From NCBI GenBank assembly GCA_900770285.1, contig CAAGJO010000016.1, positions 49,315 through 113,314 of the forward strand: DNA of 64,000 nt, read 5' to 3'. Below, piece by piece: positions 17,176-25,982 of the stretch. The stretch's first letter is position 1, and the number at the start of each line of letters is the position of its first letter. The notes under the pieces were generated by a model, which saw only the letters and a list, made by a program, of their open reading frames with translations, searched no databases and was not told where the DNA came from. The DNA is from Oscillospiraceae bacterium. Its GTDB lineage: Bacteria; Bacillota; Clostridia; Oscillospirales; Ruminococcaceae. Made by a program: the position numbers and the translations under genes.

Positions 17176-19347
17176 TTAAAGATGCAATACTCTTTCCTTA
17201 ATTTCCTGCGTTCTGCCTTGATTCCAGAACTGTGTTCCGATGTATCCGCAGGTACGTCTTGCAACATTCATTTTATCCTGATTTGTGTTTTTGCAGTTTG
17301 GACACTGCCATATAAGCTTGCCGTCTTCTTCGACGATCTGAATTTCTCCGTCATATCCGCATACTTGGCAATAGTCAGACTTTGTATTAAGCTCAGCATA
17401 CATAATATTATCATAAATAAACTGTATAACGCTGATAACTGCTTCAAGATTATCCTGCATATTTGGCACTTCTACATAGCTTATTGCTCCTCCCGGTGAA
17501 AGAGTTTGGAATTTTGATTCCAAAGCAAGCTTATCAAAAGCATCAATGTTTTCTGTAACATGAACATGATATGAATTTGTAATGTAATTCTTATCTGTAA
17601 CTCCAGGAATAATTCCAAATCTCTTTTGCAGACATTTTGCGAATTTATATGTCGTACTTTCAAGAGGAGTACCGTAAATACTGTAGTCAATATTTTCGGC
17701 AGCTTTCCACTTTGCTGTGTATTCATTCAATTTCTGCATTATTTCAAGGCCGAATTTTTCACCTTCTGGCTCAGTAAGCTTTTTGCCGATCATGCTGTAA
17801 ACACATTCCCAAAGACCTGCATATCCCAAAGAAAGTGTAGAATATCCGCCGTAAAGGAGATTATCAATGGTTTCACCTTTTTTAAGACGGGCAAGAGCAC
17901 CGTTTTGCCAAAGAATCGGTGCAGCATCAGATTTTGTACCCAGAAGACGTTCATGGCGCAGACGCAGTGCCTTATGACAAAGCTCCATACGTTCATCAAA
18001 TATTTTCCAGAACTTATCCATATCTTTATGGGCAGATAAACCAATATCAACAAGATTTACCGTTACAACACCCTGATTGAAACGTCCGTAATATTTAGGC
18101 TTGCCGTTTTCGTCAACATATGGTGTAAGAAACGATCTGCAGCCCATGCACGGAAAGCAGTTGCCGTTCCCGTTTTTGTCTACCTTGTTTTGAAGCATTA
18201 TTTTCTCTGAAATATAATCAGGTACAAGACGTTTTGCAGTACATTTTGCTGCAAGCTTAGTTAGATAAAAGTACTTAGAGTCCTCATAAACATTGTCTTC
18301 TTCAAGCACATAAATAAGCTTAGGAAATGCAGGAGTAATCCATGCACCATCCTCATTTTTAACGCCCTTATGTCTTTGACGGAGCATTTCTTCGATTATA
18401 AGTGCAAGGTCTTCTTTTTCCTGTGGGTTTTTAGCTTCGTTAAGGTACATAAATACAGTAAGGAAAGGAGCCTGTCCATTTGTGGTCATCAATGTTATAA
18501 CCTGATACTGTATTGTCTGAACACCCTTTGAAACTTCCTTTTTCAGACGTTTTTCAACTATTGTATTGATAGCATCTTCTGAAATATTGCCGTTTACTTC
18601 TTTGATTTCGTCAATAACTTCATTTCTGATTTTTTCTCTTGATGTCTGAACAAAAGGTGCAAGGTGAGCAAGGCTTATGCTCTGTCCGCCGTACTGGTTT
18701 GATGCAACCTGTGCAATGATCTGTGTGGCAATATTACATGCAGTTGAAAAGCTGTGCGGCTTTTCAATCATTGTGCCGCTGATTACCGTTCCGTTCTGGA
18801 GCATATCCTCCAGATTTACCAGATCGCAGTTATGCATATGCTGAGCATAATAATCAGAGTCGTGAAAATGTATAATGCCTTCCCTGTCAGCATCCACGAT
18901 CTCTTTTGGAAGCAAAAGACGCTTTGTAAGGTCACGGCTTACTTCACCTGCCATATAGTCACGCTGGACGCTGTTGACAATCGGGTCTTTATTGGAATTT
19001 TCCTGCATAACCTCTTCATTGTTGCATTCGATAAGTGATAATATGCTGTCATCGGTAGTATTTGATTTTCTTACAAGTGAACGGACATATCTGTATTTTA
19101 CATATCCCTTTGCAATTTCAAATGCACCGCATGCCATAATCTGATTCTCCACCATATCCTGAATTTCTTCAACGGAAACTGCACGGTTCATTTTTTCGCA
19201 TTTATAGCTTATATATTCAGCAGCATCATTGATCTGCTCATCTGTAAGTTCTTTGTTTACTCCTGCCTCGTTTGCTTTTTTCATGGCAATAATAATTTTA
19301 TTTGCGTCAAAATCAACTTCAGAGCCGTTTCTCTTGATGACTTTCAT
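17176..19347 (-). CDS. nrdD: Anaerobic (class III) ribonucleoside-triphosphate reductase
   Basis: Glycyl-radical enzyme that reduces NTPs to dNTPs under anoxia. The 723-residue protein begins with an ATP-cone allosteric domain (about 1-90). The active-site cysteine region is GNCFPCMGCRSF. A C-terminal zinc site is formed by CQVCG and CPNC, and the radical Gly701 lies in RTCGYIG, 23 residues from the end. SD GGGAGG precedes the ATG. Being oxygen-sensitive, it supports a strictly or mainly anaerobic lifestyle. Divergent from a Crp/Fnr-type regulator, which is a plausible controller. Confidence 0.97.
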   Translation of the reverse strand: MKVIKRNGSEVDFDANKIIIAMKKANEAGVNKELTDEQINDAAEYISYKCEKMNRAVSVEEIQDMVENQIMACGAFEIAKGYVKYRYVRSLVRKSNTTDDSILSLIECNNEEVMQENSNKDPIVNSVQRDYMAGEVSRDLTKRLLLPKEIVDADREGIIHFHDSDYYAQHMHNCDLVNLEDMLQNGTVISGTMIEKPHSFSTACNIATQIIAQVASNQYGGQSISLAHLAPFVQTSREKIRNEVIDEIKEVNGNISEDAINTIVEKRLKKEVSKGVQTIQYQVITLMTTNGQAPFLTVFMYLNEAKNPQEKEDLALIIEEMLRQRHKGVKNEDGAWITPAFPKLIYVLEEDNVYEDSKYFYLTKLAAKCTAKRLVPDYISEKIMLQNKVDKNGNGNCFPCMGCRSFLTPYVDENGKPKYYGRFNQGVVTVNLVDIGLSAHKDMDKFWKIFDERMELCHKALRLRHERLLGTKSDAAPILWQNGALARLKKGETIDNLLYGGYSTLSLGYAGLWECVYSMIGKKLTEPEGEKFGLEIMQKLNEYTAKWKAAENIDYSIYGTPLESTTYKFAKCLQKRFGIIPGVTDKNYITNSYHVHVTENIDAFDKLALESKFQTLSPGGAISYVEVPNMQDNLEAVISVIQFIYDNIMYAELNTKSDYCQVCGYDGEIQIVEEDGKLIWQCPNCKNTNQDKMNVARRTCGYIGTQFWNQGRTQEIKERVLHL

Positions 19348-19414
19348 AATTTAACCTCCCAATAAAATGTCTTGAATGATATATTCTATAGTAACATATT
19401 TTTTAATTAAACTT

Positions 19415-19432
19415 ACCTTTATCCGTAAAGGT
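19415..19432. repeat. Small stem-loop in the nrdD leader
   Basis: Perfect 7-bp inverted repeat ACCTTTA/TAAAGGT with a 4-nt loop, about 70-85 bp before the nrdD start codon. It could be an operator or an mRNA stability hairpin. Confidence 0.4.
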
Positions 19433-19449
19433 GCTTTATTATTATATAT

Positions 19450-19472
19450 CAACAGATATAATAATTCTGTTG
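19450..19472. promoter_or_regulatory. Palindromic operator candidate between nrdD and the Crp/Fnr gene
   Basis: CAACAGA-N9-TCTGTTG, a perfect 7-bp inverted repeat spanning 23 bp. Its right half overlaps the -35 of the regulator promoter, and it lies about 103-125 bp upstream of nrdD. The size and position suit a dimeric regulator acting on both divergent genes; binding by the neighbouring Crp/Fnr protein is inference. Confidence 0.5.
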
Positions 19473-19498
19473 CAATTATCACAATTCTATGATATAAT
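19470..19498 (+). promoter_or_regulatory. Promoter of the Crp/Fnr gene
   Basis: -35 TTGCAA (19470-19475), 17-bp spacer, -10 TATAAT (19493-19498). Confidence 0.75.
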
Positions 19499-19539
19499 AT
19501 ACATAATATATGAAACCAAAGTCGAAGGAGACACAACAT

Positions 19540-20142
19540 ATGGTATACCGTTTAAATGACAAAGACATATACATACTGCAGAATTTATATTCTCCAACCA
19601 TATCAGAGTACGAAAAAGGGGAACTTGTGAGATATTTTGAAAGCCACGAAAAGAAAATCGGAGTTATAATAGAAGGCACAATATATATGTGCTGTGAAAA
19701 TGATGATTTTGACAGAACAATTTTAAAAGTTTTCAAAAGAGGAGATATAATTTCTAAAGACATGCTCTTGCCTGCCGAATACGGAGTAAGCTACTTTATG
19801 GCAAAACAGAAGTCCAGAGCAGCTTTTTTTGATAAAAGCAATTTGCTTAGTTATATGGTCCAACAGTTTGAAGAAAACAACAAATCATCAGAATTTTCAG
19901 AAGAGCTTATACATATATTTATTTTGCAGCAGAAAAGTATAAAATCAAAGCTTATGAGCTATTTTAAATATGAAAGTAGAAAACAGAATAGCAGGAGCAT
20001 AAAAGTACCCATGCCGTTTTCTGACCTTGCAGAGTATCTGGGAATTGACAGAGCAGCACTTATGCGGGGGCTTTCTCAGCTGAAAAAGGATAAGCTGATA
20101 GATTATAACAGGCATGATGTGCAGATTCTCGATGAACTTTAA
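19540..20142 (+). CDS. Crp/Fnr family transcriptional regulator
   Basis: A 200-residue cAMP-receptor-protein-type regulator: an N-terminal cyclic-nucleotide-binding-like beta barrel (about 10-110), a dimer helix, and a C-terminal winged helix-turn-helix with PFSDLAEYLGIDRAALMRGLSQLKKD as recognition region (about 155-185). It lacks the four-Cys set of Fnr, so direct [4Fe-4S] sensing is unlikely; the effector is unknown. The start is the ATG at 19540 with SD GAAGGAG 9 nt upstream; an earlier in-frame ATG at 19510 has no SD. Divergent from nrdD. Confidence 0.85.
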   Translation: MVYRLNDKDIYILQNLYSPTISEYEKGELVRYFESHEKKIGVIIEGTIYMCCENDDFDRTILKVFKRGDIISKDMLLPAEYGVSYFMAKQKSRAAFFDKSNLLSYMVQQFEENNKSSEFSEELIHIFILQQKSIKSKLMSYFKYESRKQNSRSIKVPMPFSDLAEYLGIDRAALMRGLSQLKKDKLIDYNRHDVQILDEL

Positions 20143-20144
20143 CC

Positions 20145-20173
20145 TTGAAACTTGCAAACGAAAGTGCTATAAT
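20145..20173 (+). promoter_or_regulatory. pth promoter
   Basis: -35 TTGAAA (20145-20150), 17-bp spacer, -10 TATAAT (20168-20173), starting 2 bp after the stop codon of the regulator gene. Confidence 0.8.
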
Positions 20174-20179
20174 TTGTGT

Positions 20180-20305
20180 ATAACAATATAATATATCCAC
20201 CTCAAAGATGGTGATTACAGGTTGACAAAAGTCAACTCTTGCCGTGTTAATGACGTGGCAAGTCCCTTATTATTGAAAATGATATATATGAAAGGGTAGA
20301 AATAT
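20180..20305 (+). promoter_or_regulatory. Structured 5' leader of pth with three consecutive hairpins
   Basis: About 125 nt between the predicted start site and the pth ATG. Hairpin 1: CACC/GGTG (20198-20213). Hairpin 2: GTTGAC/GTCAAC with an AAAA tetraloop (20221-20236). Hairpin 3: a 9-bp stem 20238-20246 with 20254-20262, including two G-U pairs, and a 7-nt loop. A later CCCTT (20264-20268) can pair with AAGGG (20292-20296) at the ribosome-binding site. No T-run follows hairpin 3, so it is not a simple terminator. I do not recognise a known riboswitch class. Confidence 0.5.
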
Positions 20306-20926
20306 ATGAGTATCTGGGACGTTTTTAATAGACTTTCTTCAGAAAACAAATCTGTTGGAAAGCCTGAATATATAATCGTGGGCTTAGGAAATCCGGGCAT
20401 ACAGTATGGAGAAACACGCCACAATGCAGGATTCATGACTATTGATTATATGGCAAAGAAATTGGGGTTTTCTTTTGGTCAGCATAAATTCAAGTCAGTT
20501 GTAGCAGACACTTTAATCGGCGGAAAAAGATGCCTTGTAATGAAACCTGAAACATATATGAACAACAGCGGCGAGGCGGTTGCAGAGGCAATGAATTTTT
20601 ATAAAATACCTTTGGAAAATATTATTGTTATTTTTGACGATATTTCTCTTGAACCTTCAAAAATGCGAATTCGCAGACAAGGCTCTTCAGGAGGACATAA
20701 TGGCATAAAAAGCATTATTGCTCTTTGCGGAGGTGAAAAATTCCCTCGCATAAAGATCGGCGTAGGAAAAAAGCCTGACCCAAACTACAACCTGGCCGAT
20801 TGGGTTCTTGGAAAATTTCCCGATGATGATAAGAAAAAGCTTGAAACAGTATTTGAAAATGCCTGCAATGCCGCTGAGCTTATAGTTCAGGGCAACATTA
20901 ATGATGCAATGAACAGGTACAACTGA
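20306..20926 (+). CDS. pth: Peptidyl-tRNA hydrolase
   Basis: Cleaves peptidyl-tRNA released from stalled ribosomes and recycles tRNA. The 206-residue protein has an N-terminal extension of about 20 residues before the usual start (IIVGLGNPG). The catalytic His39 lies in TRHNAGF, and the DD pair in VIFDDIS and the QGSSGGHNGIKS loop are conserved. It leads a two-gene unit with mfd (17 bp apart), a gene order common in Firmicutes. Confidence 0.95.
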   Translation: MSIWDVFNRLSSENKSVGKPEYIIVGLGNPGIQYGETRHNAGFMTIDYMAKKLGFSFGQHKFKSVVADTLIGGKRCLVMKPETYMNNSGEAVAEAMNFYKIPLENIIVIFDDISLEPSKMRIRRQGSSGGHNGIKSIIALCGGEKFPRIKIGVGKKPDPNYNLADWVLGKFPDDDKKKLETVFENACNAAELIVQGNINDAMNRYN

Positions 20927-20943
20927 TTTTAGGGAGAGAAATA

Positions 20944-23900
20944 ATGAACATTTTCAGTCAGATGTGCAGGAAACTTCCGCTGTATAACGACATTACAGCA
21001 GCATTAGAAAACAATTGGCTGCCTTGTCTTGCAACGGGAGTCTCAAATATTCATAAAGCACAGCTTGTGGGAGAATTATCTGCTCACAAAGCTGTTCTTG
21101 TTGTGTGCGATGACGAAGCATCGGCAGTAAGGCTTGTCAGCGATATAAATGAAATGTACGGAAAAGAAACTGCCTGTGTTTATCCTGCCAAGGATTTGAA
21201 TTTTGCGTATATGGAGGGAGTTTCAAGAGAGTATGAACATAAGCGTCTGGAAACTCTTTCAAAGGTAATCATGGGCAAATGCAGAGTATGCGCAGCATCG
21301 GCAGAATCCTGCCTTCAAGGCACTATTCCTCCGCATATGCTGCAGGAATATTCATTTGAAATTTCTCAGGGCTGTGAACTTAAAATAGATGAGCTTTCGC
21401 AAAAGCTCATATCTTCAGGATATACAAAAACAGATCAGGTTGAAGGGCAGGCACAATTTGCTGTAAGAGGTGCAATTATTGACATTTTCCCTGTTCAGGA
21501 CAGCCAGCCTGTCAGAATCGAACTTTGGGGAGATGAGGTCGACAGCCTGTCCTATTTTGACCCTGAATCTCAAAGACGCACTGAGCCTGTAGATGAGATC
21601 ATGGTGTTTCCTGCCCTGGAAATCATATTTTCAGGCAATGATGAACTTTGTCGAAAGCTTGAAGACTTACGAAAGTCAGTACGTTCAAAAAATGCTGATA
21701 AGATCAAAAAACATATTGATGATGATATACAACTGGTGGAAAGCGGCATAACCCTAACTAATTTAGATAAATACTACAGCCTCGCCTATGATAAGGTTTA
21801 TACTCCTTTTGATTATTTCAAAGACGGGATTTGCATTTTCAGTGAATATCAAAACTGCTGTGAACGGGGAAAAGGTGTTCTTACTCAGCTTTCAGAAGAT
21901 ATAAAGCTGTTATATGAGGACGGTGTACTTTTTAAAAGACTCGAAGGCTTTTTCATTGACGTATCTCAGATGACAGCAAAGGCTCTTGAACTGCCCTGTG
22001 TGTTTCTTGATACATTTATGCAGAGCAATAATGGCATAAAGTTTAAAAAGCTTATAAATTCCGACTGCCGACAGATAAGCGTGTGGGGCGGAAATATTTC
22101 TCATCTTGAAGAAGAACTGAAAGAACTTTGCGATAACGGCTACTGTACTGTGCTGCTGGCAGGCTCGGAAAAAACTGTACCCATTATAGTTTCAGATCTG
22201 CGTGAATATGGTTTGCCTGCTGTTGAACTGAAAGATGATGCACAGATAATTCCCAATATAATATATGTAAAGACAGGGAGCCTTTCAGGTGGTTTTGATT
22301 ATCCCGATATAAAATGTGCCGCCGTAACACAGATGAAGTCCATGAGTGCCTCTAAGCGTAAGAAAAAGAAAAAAAAGACCGGCGAGGAAATCAAAAGTCT
22401 TTCGGATATTTCGCCGGGAGATCTGGTTGTTCATTCAATGTTCGGAATAGGTCGCTTTGCCGGTATAAATACCTTAGAAACCAATGGTGTTACAAAGGAT
22501 TATATCACCATAAAATATGCCGGCAGTGATGTGCTTTATGTTCCCGTAACTCAGCTTGATATGGTGTCAAGATATATAGGCCCGAGAGATGATGCTAATG
22601 TCAAACTCAACAAGCTTAACTCTATGGAATGGAAAAAGACTCGTTCAAGAGTTAAATCAGCGGTTAAGGATATGGCAGAAGAGCTTACAAAGCTTTATGC
22701 GCAAAGACAAATGGCAAAGGGATATGCCTTTTCTGGTGATAACGACTGGCAGCGTGACTTTGAAGAACGCTTTGATTATCAGGAAACAGATGATCAGCTC
22801 CGTGCCATTCAGGAAATAAAAAATGACATGGAAAAGCCGGTTCCAATGGACAGACTTCTTTGCGGAGATGTAGGCTTTGGAAAAACAGAGGTTGCACTCC
22901 GTGCAGCGTTTAAATGTATGCTTGATTCAAAACAGGTGGCAATACTTGTTCCCACCACGGTTCTTGCATGGCAGCATTATCAGACCGCAGTAAAGCGTTT
23001 TGAACATTTCCCTATAAAGGTTGAGCTGCTGTCAAGATTTCGCAAACCGAAAGAACAGCAGGAGATAATCCGAGAGTTGAAACGAGGTACTGTAGATTTA
23101 ATTATCGGTACTCATAGATTAGTTCAAAAGGACGTTAAATTTAAAGATCTGGGGCTTGTTATAATAGACGAAGAACAGCGTTTCGGAGTTGCTCATAAAG
23201 AAAAACTAAAGGAGACGTTCAAGGGAGTAGATGTGCTAACTCTATCCGCAACGCCTATACCGAGAACATTAAATATGGCGCTTAGCGGTATCAGAGATAT
23301 GTCCGTTATTGAAGAACCTCCTCAGGACCGACACCCGATACAGACATATGTTGTAGAGTACAGCGATGGAGTTGTTGCTCAGGCAATAGCGAAGGAGCTG
23401 CGCAGGGGCGGACAGGTTTATTATATTCATAACCGCATTGAAACAATACAGGCAACTGCTGCCAAGCTGCAAAAGCTTTTGCCGGAGGCAAGAATTGGCA
23501 TTGCTCACGGACAGATATCAGAGACTGAGCTTTCGGAAATATGGCGGCAGCTAATTGACCATGAGATTGATATTCTTGTGTGTACAACACTGATTGAAAC
23601 CGGAGTTGATGTCCCTAATGTGAATACGCTTATTATTGAAGATGCAGACCATCTTGGGCTTTCACAGCTTTATCAGCTCAGAGGACGTGTAGGACGGTCA
23701 AACAGAAGAGCTTTTGCATATTTTACATTCCGACGCGGAAAAGTTCTCACTGATATTGCATCAAAAAGACTGAATGCTATAAAAGAGTTTACGCAGTTCG
23801 GTTCAGGCTTCAGAATTGCATTACGGGATTTGGAGATACGAGGTGCAGGCTCAATTTTAAGCGGAAAACAACATGGTCATATGGAAGCGGTAGGATACGA

Positions 23901-24396
23901 TATGTATTTGCAGCTGCTCAATGAGGCTATAGCTGAACAGAAAGGCGAAGCATTGCCGCATTCTCCTGAGGATTGCCTTGTGGATATTTCCATAGATGCA
24001 TTTATTCCTGAAAGTTATATTGAAAATCTTGCTCAGAGAATTGACGCATACCGGAAAATAGCATCAATTATTACAAAGGAAGACAGCTCTGATGTCATTG
24101 ACGAACTGATAGACAGATATGGTGATCCACCGAAATCAGTTATGGGACTGATCAATGTGGCGCTTGTAAGAAATACGGCTTCAAGGCTTGGCATTTCTGA
24201 AATTACACAGCAGGGACAGAGGCTTTTGTTTTATGTTAAACAGCCTGAGATTTCTGCAATTCAAGCGCTTTCAGGCAAATATAAAAATCGTATTAAATTT
24301 ACAGACGGCGACAAACCGTTTTTCAGCGTGCTTTTGGAAAAAAAGCAAAAAGCATCACAGCTTATGACGGAAGTCATTGATGTTATGGACACATAA
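20944..24396 (+). CDS. mfd: Transcription-repair coupling factor
   Basis: DNA translocase that removes RNA polymerase stalled at lesions and recruits UvrA. The 1150-residue length is normal. Domain order: UvrB-like N-terminal region (about 1-330), the CarD-like RNA-polymerase-interacting domain (about 490-560, PGDLVVHSMFGIGRF), the RecG-like helicase motor with Walker A GDVGFGKTEVALR (about 637-650) and DEEQ box (about 740), the TRG region, and the C-terminal regulatory domain. A Lys-rich linker (KRKKKKKKT, about 475) precedes the RID. Terminator follows. Confidence 0.97.
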   Translation: MNIFSQMCRKLPLYNDITAALENNWLPCLATGVSNIHKAQLVGELSAHKAVLVVCDDEASAVRLVSDINEMYGKETACVYPAKDLNFAYMEGVSREYEHKRLETLSKVIMGKCRVCAASAESCLQGTIPPHMLQEYSFEISQGCELKIDELSQKLISSGYTKTDQVEGQAQFAVRGAIIDIFPVQDSQPVRIELWGDEVDSLSYFDPESQRRTEPVDEIMVFPALEIIFSGNDELCRKLEDLRKSVRSKNADKIKKHIDDDIQLVESGITLTNLDKYYSLAYDKVYTPFDYFKDGICIFSEYQNCCERGKGVLTQLSEDIKLLYEDGVLFKRLEGFFIDVSQMTAKALELPCVFLDTFMQSNNGIKFKKLINSDCRQISVWGGNISHLEEELKELCDNGYCTVLLAGSEKTVPIIVSDLREYGLPAVELKDDAQIIPNIIYVKTGSLSGGFDYPDIKCAAVTQMKSMSASKRKKKKKKTGEEIKSLSDISPGDLVVHSMFGIGRFAGINTLETNGVTKDYITIKYAGSDVLYVPVTQLDMVSRYIGPRDDANVKLNKLNSMEWKKTRSRVKSAVKDMAEELTKLYAQRQMAKGYAFSGDNDWQRDFEERFDYQETDDQLRAIQEIKNDMEKPVPMDRLLCGDVGFGKTEVALRAAFKCMLDSKQVAILVPTTVLAWQHYQTAVKRFEHFPIKVELLSRFRKPKEQQEIIRELKRGTVDLIIGTHRLVQKDVKFKDLGLVIIDEEQRFGVAHKEKLKETFKGVDVLTLSATPIPRTLNMALSGIRDMSVIEEPPQDRHPIQTYVVEYSDGVVAQAIAKELRRGGQVYYIHNRIETIQATAAKLQKLLPEARIGIAHGQISETELSEIWRQLIDHEIDILVCTTLIETGVDVPNVNTLIIEDADHLGLSQLYQLRGRVGRSNRRAFAYFTFRRGKVLTDIASKRLNAIKEFTQFGSGFRIALRDLEIRGAGSILSGKQHGHMEAVGYDMYLQLLNEAIAEQKGEALPHSPEDCLVDISIDAFIPESYIENLAQRIDAYRKIASIITKEDSSDVIDELIDRYGDPPKSVMGLINVALVRNTASRLGISEITQQGQRLLFYVKQPEISAIQALSGKYKNRIKFTDGDKPFFSVLLEKKQKASQLMTEVIDVMDT

Positions 24397-24431
24397 AAAG
24401 ACGAACAGAAAAAAACTGTTCGCCTTTTTTT
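24395..24431 (+). terminator. Terminator between mfd and spoIVA
   Basis: Stem CGAACAG/CTGTTCG (24402-24408 with 24416-24422), extended by A-run/T-run pairing, followed by seven T. Confidence 0.85.
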
Positions 24432-24487
24432 ATAATGGGTATTGCCGATCATGCTTAATTTATGTTGAACTGAATGTACTGCCAGTA

Positions 24488-25963
24488 TTAAAGAATAAAA
24501 CAAATCAAACCAGAACATCCTTCATTTATCATGCGTTCAACAGTTTCACCAAGCTTTAATCTTGCATCATCAGGCAGCTTTGCCATTTTTGCCTCCAGTC
24601 CTTCATTAACCAGCTCATTTAAGGACTTACCGAAAATATTTGACTCCCATATTTTTTCAGGAGATTCTTCATAATCATTAAGCATATATAAAACCAGATC
24701 TTCAGACTGTTTTTCAGAGCCTACTATTGGTGAAATTTCTGTGGTAATATTTGCTTTCATCATATGTATTGACGGAGCAGTAGCCTTAATGCGTATACCA
24801 TATTTTCCGCCCTGCTTTATAACCTCAGGTTCTTCAAGTGTAAGCTCATCGGTTGAAGGCATTACAACGCCATATCCTTTTTTCTCCACATCATCAAAAG
24901 CCTGCTCAAATTTTGCAAACTTCTTCTTTACATGAACAAGATCCAGAATCTGCGGCATCAAGTCGCTTTCATCCTCGATTACCAGGCCGGTTGCCTCACC
25001 AATGATCTTATAAAACAGTTCCGGTTTTATTGCTACTGATACAACCGCAGAACCGCTGCCCAAATCTATACTTTTTACTGATGAATCGGTCACATACTCA
25101 CACTCGGCGATTGCTTTTGCACATCCTTTTATTTCTCTGAGATTTTTCATATTTTCAGCAGACTGCTTAATGTGGGAAAGCAACGCACTTTTAAGCCAGT
25201 TGCCCTTTTCAAGACTGTTTATCCAACGAGGCATCTCTATATTTATTTCTCTTACAGGAAAAGCCAAAAGCACCTGAGTCAGAATCTCTGTTATATCAGC
25301 TTCAGACAGTTCAAGACAGTTTATGGGCATAACCGTTGTACCATACTTCTGCGAAAGCTGTGAGCATAAAGCCTTTACCTCACGGGACTCAGGATCTACG
25401 CAGTTCATAAGCACAACGAACGGCTTATTAATTTGCTTAAGCTCATCAATAACACGTTCTTCACATTCCTCATACTCATCTCTCGGCAAGTCAGTAATAC
25501 TGCCATCCGTAGTAATAACCAAACCGATGGTGGAATGCTCGGTTATAACCTTTTGAGTACCCACCTCAGCTGCCATATTAAACGGCACTTCCGCCTCAAA
25601 CCAAGGGGTCCTCACCATTCGTGGTGCTTCGTTTTCAAAGTAACCAATGGCGCTGGGAATAATATACCCAACGCAGTCAATCATTCGCACATTGAATTTT
25701 GCACCGTCATCAAGAGAAACCTGAACAGCCTCTTCGGGTATAAACTTTGGCTCGGTAGTCATAATTGTCTTGCCCGCCGCTGACTGAGGCAATTCATCAA
25801 TAGCACGTTCTTTCCGGAAATCGCTGTCTATATTGGGAATAACGAATTTCTCCATAAACTGCTTTATAAAAGTAGACTTTCCCGTTCGCACAGGTCCTAC
25901 CACGCCAATATATATATCTCCGTCAGTTCGCTGGGCAATATCGGTATAAATATCCTTTTGCAT
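24488..25963 (-). CDS. spoIVA: Stage IV sporulation protein A (spore coat morphogenetic ATPase)
   Basis: Cytoskeletal-like ATPase that polymerises on the forespore surface as the base layer of the coat. The 491-residue length is canonical. The N-terminal P-loop domain shows GPVRTGKS (about 23-30), and the switch-like region has RMIDCVGYI and TTDGSITD. The middle and C-terminal domains needed for SpoVM/SpoVID interaction are intact. SD GAAAGGA is present. It is only 19 bp downstream of a SPOCS/LysM gene and is probably co-transcribed in the mother cell. Confidence 0.97.
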   Translation of the reverse strand: MQKDIYTDIAQRTDGDIYIGVVGPVRTGKSTFIKQFMEKFVIPNIDSDFRKERAIDELPQSAAGKTIMTTEPKFIPEEAVQVSLDDGAKFNVRMIDCVGYIIPSAIGYFENEAPRMVRTPWFEAEVPFNMAAEVGTQKVITEHSTIGLVITTDGSITDLPRDEYEECEERVIDELKQINKPFVVLMNCVDPESREVKALCSQLSQKYGTTVMPINCLELSEADITEILTQVLLAFPVREINIEMPRWINSLEKGNWLKSALLSHIKQSAENMKNLREIKGCAKAIAECEYVTDSSVKSIDLGSGSAVVSVAIKPELFYKIIGEATGLVIEDESDLMPQILDLVHVKKKFAKFEQAFDDVEKKGYGVVMPSTDELTLEEPEVIKQGGKYGIRIKATAPSIHMMKANITTEISPIVGSEKQSEDLVLYMLNDYEESPEKIWESNIFGKSLNELVNEGLEAKMAKLPDDARLKLGETVERMINEGCSGLICFIL

Positions 25964-25982
25964 AATATCTCAGTCCTTTCAG

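Noticed and set aside
20215..20436. Minus-strand open frame across the pth leader
   Set aside because: It overlaps a clear promoter, leader hairpins and the pth start, and has no SD or family match.
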